Assembly: GCA_937983075.1 (NCBI GenBank)
Contig: CALKAQ010000121.1
Location: 1 to 14,211 of the forward strand
Direction: 5' to 3'
DNA from: an uncultured bacterium
GTDB taxonomy: Bacteria > Bacillota > Limnochordia > DTU080 > JAAYLA01
Length of the DNA stretch: 14,211 nucleotides
Below the pieces are notes generated by a model. The model was not told the origin of the DNA. It saw only the letters and a list, made by a program, of their open reading frames with translations, and made no database searches. Within the stretch, counting starts at the first letter, position 1, and every line of letters begins with the position of its first letter. Position numbers and translations under genes: made by a program. This document shows, piece by piece, positions 1 through 7,880 of the stretch.

Positions 1-56
1 ATAACATATAGTACTGTATATTGCAAGGTACTTAAAAAAATATGTGTTTAGTTTGC
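1..56. other. AT-rich contig-end segment, probable assembly artefact
   Basis: The first ~56 bases are strongly AT-rich (about three quarters A/T, including a run of seven A), while the adjoining gene is clearly GC-rich. Amidohydrolase homology begins abruptly at the Glu-Pro-Gly codons at 57-65. In this family those residues are normally preceded by a His-x-His metal-binding motif and about 50 further residues, none of which can be read here. The simplest inference is a chimeric or erroneous read end joined inside the gene. A genuine deletion or insertion junction is possible but less likely. Confidence 0.6.
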
Positions 57-1211
57 GAGCCGGGGTATGAACATAAGGAAGATTTTATGACCGGTACCAT
101 GGCGGCAGCGTGTGGCGGCGTCACCACGGTGCTGGATATGCCCAACACAAATCCGGTGGTTGCGGATGCTGCCGTGCTGCGGGAAAAAGTGGCGCGTGCG
201 GCCGGGCGCATCTACGTAAACGTCGGTTTTTACGGCGTGATCGGCGAGAACAACCAGGCAGACATCGCGCCCATGGCGGAGGCTGGCGCCATCGGGTTCA
301 AGCTGTTCCTCGGACCGACCACGGGAGACATACGGGCGCCGGAAATCGGCCCGCTTTACGAGGCATTTCAGGAGGTCGCCAAAACCGGTTTGCCTCTCGT
401 CGTCCACGCGGAAGATCGTGCCGCCATTGAATACTGGGAGCGGCGCATGCGGGCTGAGGGCGACTCTTACGGGCACTTTTTGCGCTCACGTCCTTCCTAC
501 GGTGAAGCCGTGGCAACCGACCTCGCCATCCGGTTGGCGGAGGAAACGGGCGTTCAGCTGCACATTGCCCACATTGCGACAGAGGAAGGCGTCAGTGCGT
601 TGAAAGCGGCTCGCCAGCGTTCCAGTTCGGTGACAGGTGAAACGTGTCCGCATTATCTTGCACTCACCGAATCCGACTGGCCTCGGCTCGGCAACCGGTT
701 GAAGATTCTTCCGCCCGTGCGTTCGCTGCAAGATCAGCGGGCGCTTTGGGAAGCCGTGCAGAGTGGGTTGATCGATGTGATAGCGACCGACCACGCACCG
801 CACTTGCTCAGCGAACGGGCGGGGAAGAGCTTGTGGGATGCGCCGGCAGGAGCTGCCGGTTTGGAAACCATGCTTCCGCTGTTGCTTGACTGGGTGAATC
901 GCGGTCGTTTGACGCTGCCTGACGTCGTGCGCCTGACTTCCGCCCGTCCGGCGGAAATCTTCGGCTTGCGCTCGAAAGGCGACATTCGTCCGGGGGCCGA
1001 TGCCGATTTAGTGCTCGTCGATATGACGCGCCGGACGGTGATCGAGGGGCGCAAGATGCACAGTCGCTGCAAGGACACGCCGTTCGAAGGGTGGGAAGTC
1101 CAGGGCGTACCGGTTGCTACCTACCTCGCCGGCGAGTTGATTGCCAGCGAAGGCAACTTGATCAATCCCGATCGGCCGCGAGGCAAGGTGCTCGGTGCTA
1201 ACCAACGTTGA
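42..1211 (+). CDS. Dihydroorotase/allantoinase-class cyclic amidohydrolase, N-terminus missing
   Basis: This is a zinc-dependent amidohydrolase of the dihydroorotase/allantoinase/hydantoinase group, cytosolic enzymes that open or close cyclic amide rings in pyrimidine synthesis or purine breakdown. Numbering from the ATG at 42, visible hallmarks are FKLFLG with Lys87 (the candidate carboxylated lysine), VHAED with His122, HIAHIAT with His174 and His177, TCPHYL with His204 and ATDHAPH with Asp250. The C-terminal part carries the usual composite-domain phrase GADADLVLVD. The FKLFLG lysine and the motif following it look more like allantoinase or hydantoinase than classical PyrC, so I leave the substrate open. 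Roughly 50 N-terminal residues with the first two metal ligands (HxH before REPG) are absent; ATG 42 lies in or next to the suspect AT-rich end and is probably not the native start. The stop is directly followed by the stop of the convergent kinase gene. Confidence 0.85.
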   Translation: MCLVCEPGYEHKEDFMTGTMAAACGGVTTVLDMPNTNPVVADAAVLREKVARAAGRIYVNVGFYGVIGENNQADIAPMAEAGAIGFKLFLGPTTGDIRAPEIGPLYEAFQEVAKTGLPLVVHAEDRAAIEYWERRMRAEGDSYGHFLRSRPSYGEAVATDLAIRLAEETGVQLHIAHIATEEGVSALKAARQRSSSVTGETCPHYLALTESDWPRLGNRLKILPPVRSLQDQRALWEAVQSGLIDVIATDHAPHLLSERAGKSLWDAPAGAAGLETMLPLLLDWVNRGRLTLPDVVRLTSARPAEIFGLRSKGDIRPGADADLVLVDMTRRTVIEGRKMHSRCKDTPFEGWEVQGVPVATYLAGELIASEGNLINPDRPRGKVLGANQR

Positions 1212-2906
1212 CTAAGCGTAGCATGAACCGCCAATGAATTCGCGGAGAATCGATTGGGGCGGGATCAAATGCTCCGCGATCAAGGCGTCAACGTGGTTGC
1301 ACAGTGTGCGAAGACGATCGGCAAGCGGCCGGGCGGAAGATCTTGCCGAAACGTCTTCAAGCAGTTTCTCGGCGAAAGGCTTCAACACGGCAATTTCGTA
1401 CAGCAGTGCGGAGTTGAAAATCACGTCGACATCTTCTTGAAAAGGGAATACAAAACGCTTCTCGCCGCGGCGTACCGACGGCCAGCGCGCCAAGGTTTCT
1501 TCCGCACGATGGCCGCGGGTGCGAGCATCGCGAACCATTCGGCGGATGAGGCGGATATCGGTTGTGTGAATGCGCACGCGATCATGCAAGGTGACCGGCG
1601 TCAACGCGCTGATATAAATGCGGAACTGTCTCGTCTTTGGAATGGGGCCCGTCAAACGATCGTTCAGTGCATGGATGCCTTCCATGATTACAGGTTGATC
1701 CGGATCGAGTTGGATGAGCCGCTGTGACGGTTCGCGGCGGCCCGTTGCAAAATTGTAGGTCGGCGGTGCGATCGGTTCGCCCCGCATGAGGCGGGATAAG
1801 TGGTCATTCACCAGTTCGTGGTCGACGACCTCAATGTGTTCGAAATCGCGGTCGCCGTTTTCATCCAGCGGTGCTTTGTCGCGGCCGCGAAAATAATCGT
1901 CGAGGTGCAGAATGTGCGGCCGGAGTCCGTTTGCCTCCAGCTGATCGGCAAGCCGGCGGGAAAACGTCGTCTTGCCTGAAGCGGAAGGGCCGGCGATGGC
2001 GATCAGGCGGCAGCCGGGAGCGGCGGCAATGCGCTCGGCAATCCGGGCAATGTGTTCTGCGTGCACGGTTTCAGCCCGTTGAATGATAGCGGAGGCGTTT
2101 TCGGCCAATCGTTCGTTGAGTGCGGCAACGCAGGCTGCCCGCACCTCTGCAGCCCAGTTTCGGGCCGTGCGAAACGCTTGCGTTAAGCGGGGCTGCCTCA
2201 CGAACGGTGGAATGCCCGGCGGTTCCGCCTTCTCGGGTGTCTGCAAGACAAAGCCCGGTGGATGGAGGTGGAGTCGGAAAAACGCCGCGTGTCCGCTCGT
2301 CGGCAGCGTCGGGCCGTCGAGGTAGTCGACGAAGCCGTCGACTTCATGCAACGTGACGGGCTCGTCGTCGAGCTGGGTCAACAATGGGCGCAAAGAAGCC
2401 GCATGAGAAGGAGACGTCTTTTTCTGGATGAACTTAATGGCATCATCCCGCGGCACGGTCAGGGTTTGAATCACATGGTTTTGGTCGATCAATGCGCGCA
2501 TTGCCGCGTCGATGTGTTGCAAATCTTCATCGGAAAGGGCGGCTCGACCACTGATTTCACCGTACACGCCGTTGGACAGCGAATGCCGAATGAAAACCTG
2601 TTTTTCGGGAAATGTCCGCCACACGGCTGCGCACAACAGAAAGATCAGTGTTCTTTGATACACTCGCCGGCCGTCCATAGCAGCCAAATCGAGGAACTCG
2701 ACATGGCACGGCTGAACGACGGGCTCAGCGAGAGAGCAAAGACGGTTGTCCATATAGGCTGCGACCAAATGACGCCGGGGATCGCGAGGGTTGCTTCCCA
2801 ACCGTGCAGAGATCTCCGCCAGCGTCGTGCCGTGAGCAACGGTTAGCACTTGGGTGGTTTGCTGCGGTCGAGCGGTCGGCAGACTGACCGAGATTCGGAT
2901 CAACAT
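1212..2906 (-). CDS. TGS-domain nucleoside kinase (uridine kinase-like)
   Basis: This 564-residue protein has three parts. Residues ~1-75 resemble a TGS domain. Residues ~80-230 resemble the second additional domain (SAD) of threonyl-tRNA synthetase, with a RHSLSNGVYGEI segment like those synthetases. Residues ~295-510 are a P-loop kinase of the uridine kinase/phosphoribulokinase family: Walker A GPSASGKT at 306-313, LHLDDYF at 334-338 onward and the PPTYNF substrate-loop motif at 381-386. TGS-SAD-kinase proteins of this length are a known family in Firmicutes and Thermotogae and are annotated as nucleoside kinases acting on uridine or related nucleosides. The tRNA-synthetase-derived half has no established role. 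ATG at 2906 follows an AAAAGGGG ribosome site, and a good promoter lies upstream (-10 at 2959-2964). It shares a zero-base convergent boundary with the amidohydrolase gene. Confidence 0.87.
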   Translation of the reverse strand: MLIRISVSLPTARPQQTTQVLTVAHGTTLAEISARLGSNPRDPRRHLVAAYMDNRLCSLAEPVVQPCHVEFLDLAAMDGRRVYQRTLIFLLCAAVWRTFPEKQVFIRHSLSNGVYGEISGRAALSDEDLQHIDAAMRALIDQNHVIQTLTVPRDDAIKFIQKKTSPSHAASLRPLLTQLDDEPVTLHEVDGFVDYLDGPTLPTSGHAAFFRLHLHPPGFVLQTPEKAEPPGIPPFVRQPRLTQAFRTARNWAAEVRAACVAALNERLAENASAIIQRAETVHAEHIARIAERIAAAPGCRLIAIAGPSASGKTTFSRRLADQLEANGLRPHILHLDDYFRGRDKAPLDENGDRDFEHIEVVDHELVNDHLSRLMRGEPIAPPTYNFATGRREPSQRLIQLDPDQPVIMEGIHALNDRLTGPIPKTRQFRIYISALTPVTLHDRVRIHTTDIRLIRRMVRDARTRGHRAEETLARWPSVRRGEKRFVFPFQEDVDVIFNSALLYEIAVLKPFAEKLLEDVSARSSARPLADRLRTLCNHVDALIAEHLIPPQSILREFIGGSCYA

Positions 2907-2932
2907 CGATTCCCCTTTTTAGCGGTGAACTG

Positions 2933-2987
2933 CTTTATCACGCCATTTCGTGCACTATATTATATCGAATGCGTGGACACGTTTCGA
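2933..2987. promoter_or_regulatory. Divergent sigma-A-type promoters with overlapping -10 boxes
   Basis: On the minus strand TATAAT (2964-2959) stands 17 bases downstream of TCGAAA (2987-2982), four of six matches to TTGACA; this would drive the nucleoside kinase. On the plus strand TATTAT (2958-2963) stands 17 bases downstream of TTATCA (2935-2940), also four of six; this would drive the four-gene operon beginning at 3081. The two -10 elements occupy almost the same bases within a near-palindromic AT tract. The pattern is seen directly; promoter activity is inferred. Confidence 0.55.
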
Positions 2988-3080
2988 AGCGAAAACGGTC
3001 GCCATGTGTTAGACTGAAGCGAGAGCCATCGTGTTCCATGGTTGTTTTTGATTACGGGTGGAGACGAAGGAGTAAAGGTT

Positions 3081-3686
3081 ATGTACATCTTGTCGTATGA
3101 AGAATTGGTGCAGCATGTGCAAGAAGGAATGGCACGCAAGGGCTTGGAAGTGCGCAAAGACGAGGTCGTCTACTTGAATGATATGGCCCGTGCGTGCGAA
3201 TTTTTGATTCAGCTGCCCGAAAAAATCGGAAATGAAGAAGGTCCATGGGGAAAGCTCATTATTGAATGGGTGCCTGATAATGAAGTGTTCATTTCCCAGC
3301 TGCGAGAGCACGATCCCAATGACCCTTTCATGCAGCCGAACGGCTTTTTTGATGAGCGCGGCGCGCAAGTGATGTTGCACGCGGCGTTTCATATGCATTT
3401 TGATTCGTTTCCGATTGGAATCGAACGGATTCATCAAATTACGGAAGTCTTGCGCACGCAAGCGGAGGCTTATTTCGGCGGCGATGGCGACGTCGTAGCT
3501 GAGGTGCGCATGACGGCATCGGAAGCGGCGCTTGCCTGCTTGCGCTACGAAGTCAACGCGGGAGCCATGGTGTTCACACCCGAACCGTGGTGGGAGGAAT
3601 GGGTCGACATTTTTGTCGGAATGCTGAACGGTTTGCGGCAGCTGTACGAACAGCTCGCTTCTGAACGACAAGAACCCGATGAGTAA
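3081..3686 (+). CDS. Conserved-looking protein of unknown function, 201 aa
   Basis: I do not recognise this protein. The ATG at 3081 is chosen because AAGGAG (3067-3072) lies eight bases upstream; an earlier in-frame ATG at 3042 has no ribosome site. The product is soluble, acidic and predicted mostly helical, without a signal peptide or membrane segment. Recognisable points are a FHMHFD stretch in the middle (about residue 106 onward) and a Trp-rich amphipathic C-terminus containing EPWWEEW. The codon usage and firm ribosome site argue for a real gene. It is the first gene of a likely operon with the next unknown gene (17-base gap), fabI and a dus gene, and is placed just downstream of a divergent promoter. 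The neighbourhood gives no firm functional clue. Confidence 0.75.
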   Translation: MYILSYEELVQHVQEGMARKGLEVRKDEVVYLNDMARACEFLIQLPEKIGNEEGPWGKLIIEWVPDNEVFISQLREHDPNDPFMQPNGFFDERGAQVMLHAAFHMHFDSFPIGIERIHQITEVLRTQAEAYFGGDGDVVAEVRMTASEAALACLRYEVNAGAMVFTPEPWWEEWVDIFVGMLNGLRQLYEQLASERQEPDE

Positions 3687-3702
3687 CGGAGGAACGGCGG
3701 TC

Positions 3703-4053
3703 ATGGATTTTTTTGCGCGGGCTAGGCTGTATGGACAAGCGGTAGGCCTGATCGACGAATTTCTCGGCGAAAAAACTCGTATTCAAGTGATGGAACAGTT
3801 TGCGAAGATCGCCGGTCCCGCTCAGCGCCGAGGAATGAAAGATCCGTGGGAAATGATCGCACACGCCGCGGCAGCGGCTGGGGTTCCGCCCTCCGTTATT
3901 CAAGCACTCGAGCTCGTATATCTCATGCGGACGGGACGCTGGGAGCAGTTCCCCACTTGGGCCGCCAAGCCGGACGAAGCGGTTGTCGAGCACCTGCGGG
4001 AGTGGGGAGTGCTCGGGAAGTTTCAAGCGTACCTGCAGCAACACAATCCTTAA
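3703..4053 (+). CDS. Small helical protein of unknown function, 116 aa
   Basis: I do not recognise this protein. The ATG at 3703 (MDFFARARLYG) has GGAGGA at 3688-3693 with a nine-base spacer. An alternative ATG at 3679 overlaps the previous gene and lacks a comparable site. The product is short, soluble and alanine-rich, likely all helical, with no membrane segment, cysteine cluster or catalytic motif that I can name. It follows the 201-residue unknown gene by 17 bases, so the two are probably translated from one transcript and may act together. A 95-base gap separates it from fabI; I see no terminator there, so cotranscription with fabI is likely. Confidence 0.7.
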   Translation: MDFFARARLYGQAVGLIDEFLGEKTRIQVMEQFAKIAGPAQRRGMKDPWEMIAHAAAAAGVPPSVIQALELVYLMRTGRWEQFPTWAAKPDEAVVEHLREWGVLGKFQAYLQQHNP

Positions 4054-4148
4054 AGAAAAGCAAGTTTCCACAAAGGCAGGATATGGTCGGCCATGTAGGG
4101 TAGAGTGTCCTGTGATGTGGAGCCATGACGAGGAGGACCATTCGATCC

Positions 4149-4910
4149 ATGCTTAAAGGGAAAAAAGGCGTTATCTTGAACGTTGCCAACAAACACAGCA
4201 TCGCTTGGGGAATTGCACAGGCGGCGGCCAAAGCCGGTGCTGAGGTGGCCGTTGGCTACTTAAGCGAGCGTTTTGAGCCGGGTGTGCGCAAACTGGCCGC
4301 AGAAATTGACGCTCTGGTGGTCGGACCTTGTGACGTTACGAGGGACGACCAAATCGCTGACACCATGCAGCAGCTGAAAGAGCAGTTTGGCACGATCAAC
4401 TTTTTGGTACATAGCTTGGCTTTTGCGCCGCGGGAAGCTCTCGACGGCGGATATATTGACACCACGCGTGAAGCGTTCAACACCGCTCTCGACATCAGCG
4501 CGTATTCCCTCACTGCGCTCGCACGTGCCGCCAGGGAATTGATGACGGACGGCGGCAGCATCGTCTGCCTGAGCTACTACGGCGCCGAGAAAGTCGTGCC
4601 GCACTACAACGTCATGGGCGTGGCCAAGGCGGCGTTGGAAGCATCCACCCGCTATTTAGCCTACGATTTAGGCAAGGATAATATACGCGTCAACGCTGTG
4701 TCGGCTGGCCCGATCAGCACGCTCGCGGCGCGGGGCATTGCCGGTTTCACCGAGATGCGCAACATGCATGCCGAAAGGGCGCCATTGAAGCGAAACGTGA
4801 CGCTGGAGGAAATCGGCAACGCGACGGTCTTTCTGCTTAGCGACATGTCCTCTGGCATCACTGGGGAAGTGCTCTACGTCGACGCCGGATACAACATTAT
4901 GGGGATGTGA
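4149..4910 (+). CDS. fabI: Enoyl-[acyl-carrier-protein] reductase, FabI type
   Basis: FabI catalyses the last reduction of each fatty-acid elongation cycle, converting trans-2-enoyl-ACP to acyl-ACP with NAD(P)H. The 253-residue product has the short-chain dehydrogenase fold with the FabI dinucleotide-binding variant NVANKHSIAWGIA (residues 11-23) and the catalytic Tyr-x6-Lys pair at Tyr153 and Lys160 in YNVMGVAK. The second active-site-region tyrosine (Tyr143, in LSYYGAE) is also present. SAGPISTLAARGI (185-197) is the substrate-loop segment typical of FabI. I chose ATG 4149 because homologues begin at M-x-x-GKKG; AGGAGG at 4131-4136 is 12 bases away, a little far. The in-frame ATG at 4125 lies upstream of that ribosome site. 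The stop at 4908-4910 is three bases from the dus start, suggesting coupled translation. Confidence 0.95.
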   Translation: MLKGKKGVILNVANKHSIAWGIAQAAAKAGAEVAVGYLSERFEPGVRKLAAEIDALVVGPCDVTRDDQIADTMQQLKEQFGTINFLVHSLAFAPREALDGGYIDTTREAFNTALDISAYSLTALARAARELMTDGGSIVCLSYYGAEKVVPHYNVMGVAKAALEASTRYLAYDLGKDNIRVNAVSAGPISTLAARGIAGFTEMRNMHAERAPLKRNVTLEEIGNATVFLLSDMSSGITGEVLYVDAGYNIMGM

Positions 4911-4913
4911 TCG

Positions 4914-6011
4914 ATGGTGCTGTCTTCGGGCAACGGGGTGATTACGCAAATCAACGACGCACCGGTACGCAACGAGCAGGTACAACCCGACGTCGAAGGA
5001 CGTTTGAAACCTGTACACATTGGGAATGTTCGCTTGCAGCACGGTGTCGTGTTGGCCCCCATGGCGGGCGTATGCAACCTCGCTTTTCGCTTGTTGTGCC
5101 GAGAGCAAGGTGCATCCCTCGTTTGCTCCGAGTTCGTAAGCGCCAAGGCGTTGCGCCACGGCAGCAAAAAGACCCGTCAAATGCTGCGTGTGTCCCCGGC
5201 TGAATCGCCGGTCAGCATCCAGATTTTCGGTTCCACCGAGGAGGATGTCGCCTACGCCGCCCGTTTGGTCGAAGAGGCCGGTGCGGACATTGTCGATTTC
5301 AACATGGGCTGTCCGGTGCCCAAGGTGTTGAAGGCGGAGGCGGGAGCGGCGTTGATGCGGACGCCGGACCGGGCGCAGCGTCTGCTCAAGGCCATGGTCG
5401 ACGCGGTTTCGATTCCCGTTACGGTAAAAATGCGTGCCGGTTGGGACGATGAAAGCATCAATGTGGTCGATCTCGCGCGGCGTTTTGAAGATGTCGGCGT
5501 TCAGGCGGTTGCCGTTCATGGACGCACTCGCGCCCAAATGAGACAAGGGCGTGTCGACCACGGAATTATCGCGGCGGTGAAAGAAGCGGTGTCGATCCCG
5601 GTTTTCGGCAACGGCGACGTGTTTGGGCCCGAGGACGCCGAGCGCATGCTGCAAAACACAGGCGTAGACGGTGTCATGATCGGGCGGGGTGCTTTGGGTA
5701 ACCCTTGGATTTTCGCCCGCATCGTCCACTACTTGCGGACAGGCGAGATTTTGCCGCATCCGACGTTGGGTGAACGGGTCGCCATGGCACGTCGCCACCT
5801 CCATTTGTTGGCGGAGCTCAAAGGCGAGCCGGTCGCGGCGAAAGAAATGCGCCAGCACGCCCCGTACTACTTGAAAGGATTTCCGGGAGCGGCACAGCTG
5901 CGCCACCGTCTCGTGCGCTGTGACACCGTGGCCGAGTACGAAGCCGTGTTTGACGAATTGCTCGGAACGCTGGATCCGGACATGATTCCCGAACCGTCGC
6001 GGGACAAATAA
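4914..6011 (+). CDS. dusB: tRNA-dihydrouridine synthase, DusB type
   Basis: This is an FMN enzyme that reduces specific uridines to dihydrouridine in the tRNA D-loop region. Visible motifs are APMAG (48-52), NMGCP with catalytic Cys133, KMRAGWD (172-178), HGRTR (202-206), GNGD (232-235) and the FMN phosphate-binding GRGALGNPWIF (257-267), followed by the helical C-terminal tRNA-binding part. This order and the phrase APMAGVCN point to the DusB branch. The protein is 365 residues, with about 30 more at the N-terminus than the usual start just before the IGNV motif. ATG 4914 lies three bases after the fabI stop with only a weak ribosome site, so reinitiation from fabI or a later non-ATG start is possible. 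A strong terminator begins at its stop codon. Confidence 0.92.
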   Translation: MVLSSGNGVITQINDAPVRNEQVQPDVEGRLKPVHIGNVRLQHGVVLAPMAGVCNLAFRLLCREQGASLVCSEFVSAKALRHGSKKTRQMLRVSPAESPVSIQIFGSTEEDVAYAARLVEEAGADIVDFNMGCPVPKVLKAEAGAALMRTPDRAQRLLKAMVDAVSIPVTVKMRAGWDDESINVVDLARRFEDVGVQAVAVHGRTRAQMRQGRVDHGIIAAVKEAVSIPVFGNGDVFGPEDAERMLQNTGVDGVMIGRGALGNPWIFARIVHYLRTGEILPHPTLGERVAMARRHLHLLAELKGEPVAAKEMRQHAPYYLKGFPGAAQLRHRLVRCDTVAEYEAVFDELLGTLDPDMIPEPSRDK

Positions 6012-6042
6012 AAGGCTCTTCCGCCATCGTGGAAGAGCCTTT
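6011..6042. terminator. Bidirectional intrinsic terminator between dusB and pepF
   Basis: A perfect 12-base inverted repeat (6011-6022 with 6031-6042) encloses an eight-base loop. The stem is AAAGGCTCTTCC on the left. Read rightward it ends in TTTT, and read leftward in TTTTATTT, so it can stop both the fabI-dusB operon and the convergent methyltransferase-pepF operon. It starts at the last base of the dusB stop codon, leaving almost no spare intergenic DNA. Confidence 0.9.
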
Positions 6043-6049
6043 TCCGTCA

Positions 6050-7858
6050 CTATTTCGTCAACAGTTCCTCCATCTCGTCCAGCAAATGGTCAAACACCTC
6101 CATGGCAGCTCGAATCGGCTCGGGCTGCGTCATGTCAACTCCAGCCTCGCGGAGTAGATTCAGCGGATAATCGGCACTGCCCGAGCTGAGGAACTTGATG
6201 TACCGGTCGACCGCCGGCTGTCCTTCGGTGAGAATCTGCTGGCTGAGCGCAACCGCCGCTGAAAAGCCCGTGGCGTATTGGAAAACGTAAAACGGGGTGT
6301 AGAAGTGCGGAATGCGGGCCCATTCCCGTTCGATGAGCCGATCGACCACCATGTCCGGACCGAAATAGTCTTGGTTCAGCTGGTAATAGATGCGGTGGGC
6401 GACGTCGGCCGTCAAAGGCGTACCGGATTCCACGAGTCCGTGAGCGGTGCGTTCGAATTCAGCGAACATCGTCTGTCGAAAAACGGTGCCGCGGAACTGC
6501 TCGAGATAATGGTTGACGATATACTTGCGCCGCTGGACGTCATCGGTTGTTTTGAGCAAGTGATGCATCAGCAGCGCTTCGTTGACCGTTGAAGCCACTT
6601 CAGCGACGAAGATCGTGTAATGGGCGTAAGTATACGGCTGCGTTGCGTTGGACAAATACGAATGCAGCGCGTGACCCATTTCGTGCGCCAAAGTGAATGC
6701 ATCGTCCAAGCTGCCTTGGTAATTGAGCAGGATAAACGGGTGGCTGCCGTAGACTCCGTATGAATAAGCGCCTGACGTTTTGCCGGCGGATTCATACACA
6801 TCGATCCAGTGATTTTCAAAGCCCTCGATGAGTATGTTTTGATACTCTTCCCCCAGCGGTCGCAGCCCGTCTTTCAGCAGTTCCTTGGCTTCGTCGTAGG
6901 AGAGCTTGATTCTCGAATCCGGGACGAGAGGCGCATAGACGTCATACATGTGCAGTTCATCGACACCGAGCGCTCGTTTGCGCAGCCGCGTATAGCGGTG
7001 CATGAGCGGCAAATGCTCACGAATGGTTGTAATTAAGGTGTCGTACACCGATACGGGAATGTTGTCGGCGTCAAGCGTCATCTGAAGAGCCGAATCGTAG
7101 TTGCGCACCCGAGCGTAGAACGCGTCTTTCTCGAACGAAGCGTTGAGCAGCGAGGCAAACGTGTTGTCGAATTGCCGGTAAGTGGTATAGAAGGCCTCGA
7201 ACGCTTCACGCCGTACATCCCGGTTCGTGCTCTTCATCAGCTCGATGAAGCGGCCGTGCGTGAGCTGCACGCTCTGCCCGGAATCGTCTTTGACAACTGG
7301 GAAGCGAAGATCGGCGTCGTTGAGCAGACCAAAAACATTTGACGCGGTGCGCGCCAAGTTGCCCATTTGAGCAAGAAGCTGCTCTTCCGACTCCGGCAGT
7401 GTGTGCGGCTTGCGCCTGCGGATGTCGTCGAGGGCGTGGGCGTACATTTGCAAATCGGCGTTTTCGGCCAAAAACGCATCGAGCGTTGCGTCGCCGATGC
7501 GCAAGATTTCGGGCACGATAAATGCTTGGGAGCTTTCAACTTGCGTTGCCAGATGCTGCGCCCGTTGGTTGAGCGCTTGATACTTTGGGTTGTTGTTGTC
7601 TTCATCCTGGCGCATGTGCGCATAGGCTATCAGACGTTCGAGCCGCTGATTTACCTCTTCGACGAAGCGGAAGCACTGCAGCAGTTTTTCAGCGCTTTTG
7701 CCCAAGCCGCCCTGATATTGCGCTACTTGCGGGAAGCGTTCGCTAAGGGCACGAAACTCATTTTCCCAAGCCTCGTCCGACGAGAACAGGTCTTCAAGTT
7801 TCCAGGTGTAACGTGGATCGAGTTCCGAACGATGCGGCAACTGTTTTGTCTCGGTCAT
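6050..7858 (-). CDS. pepF: Oligoendopeptidase F (peptidase family M3B)
   Basis: This cytosolic zinc metallopeptidase cleaves short oligopeptides and is involved in peptide turnover. The 602-residue length matches PepF. The zinc site is HEMGH at 392-396 (ligands His392 and His396, catalytic Glu393), with Glu420 in VAEVAST as the expected third ligand 28 residues after the first histidine. The N-terminal helical M3B lobe is present, beginning with the characteristic stretch around TWKLEDLF. The ATG at 7858 is the first good start; a longer reading to 7909 would overlap the upstream methyltransferase by more than 30 bases. AAGGAGG (7879-7873) overlaps that gene's stop codon and lies 14 bases before the ATG, a longer than usual spacing. 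The gene is second in a two-gene operon and ends at the shared terminator. Confidence 0.94.
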   Translation of the reverse strand: MTETKQLPHRSELDPRYTWKLEDLFSSDEAWENEFRALSERFPQVAQYQGGLGKSAEKLLQCFRFVEEVNQRLERLIAYAHMRQDEDNNNPKYQALNQRAQHLATQVESSQAFIVPEILRIGDATLDAFLAENADLQMYAHALDDIRRRKPHTLPESEEQLLAQMGNLARTASNVFGLLNDADLRFPVVKDDSGQSVQLTHGRFIELMKSTNRDVRREAFEAFYTTYRQFDNTFASLLNASFEKDAFYARVRNYDSALQMTLDADNIPVSVYDTLITTIREHLPLMHRYTRLRKRALGVDELHMYDVYAPLVPDSRIKLSYDEAKELLKDGLRPLGEEYQNILIEGFENHWIDVYESAGKTSGAYSYGVYGSHPFILLNYQGSLDDAFTLAHEMGHALHSYLSNATQPYTYAHYTIFVAEVASTVNEALLMHHLLKTTDDVQRRKYIVNHYLEQFRGTVFRQTMFAEFERTAHGLVESGTPLTADVAHRIYYQLNQDYFGPDMVVDRLIEREWARIPHFYTPFYVFQYATGFSAAVALSQQILTEGQPAVDRYIKFLSSGSADYPLNLLREAGVDMTQPEPIRAAMEVFDHLLDEMEELLTK

Positions 7859-7872
7859 CGGTCGAACTTCGG

Positions 7873-7880
7873 CCTCCTTA
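7873..7880 (-). promoter_or_regulatory. pepF Shine-Dalgarno overlapping the upstream stop codon
   Basis: TAAGGAGG combines the TAA stop of the O-methyltransferase (7880-7878) with a consensus ribosome site for pepF. This arrangement supports cotranscription and translational coupling. The 14-base distance to the pepF ATG is unusually long. Confidence 0.7.

Noticed and set aside
4054..4148. Separate fabI promoter or a FapR operator
   Set aside because: No convincing -35/-10 pair and no FapR-like palindrome; the gap also lacks a terminator.
4668..6050. A 460-codon minus-strand open frame opposite fabI and dusB
   Set aside because: It is antisense to two well-conserved genes, reads as low-complexity His/Arg-rich protein without domains, and has no ribosome site; it is a product of GC-rich codon usage.
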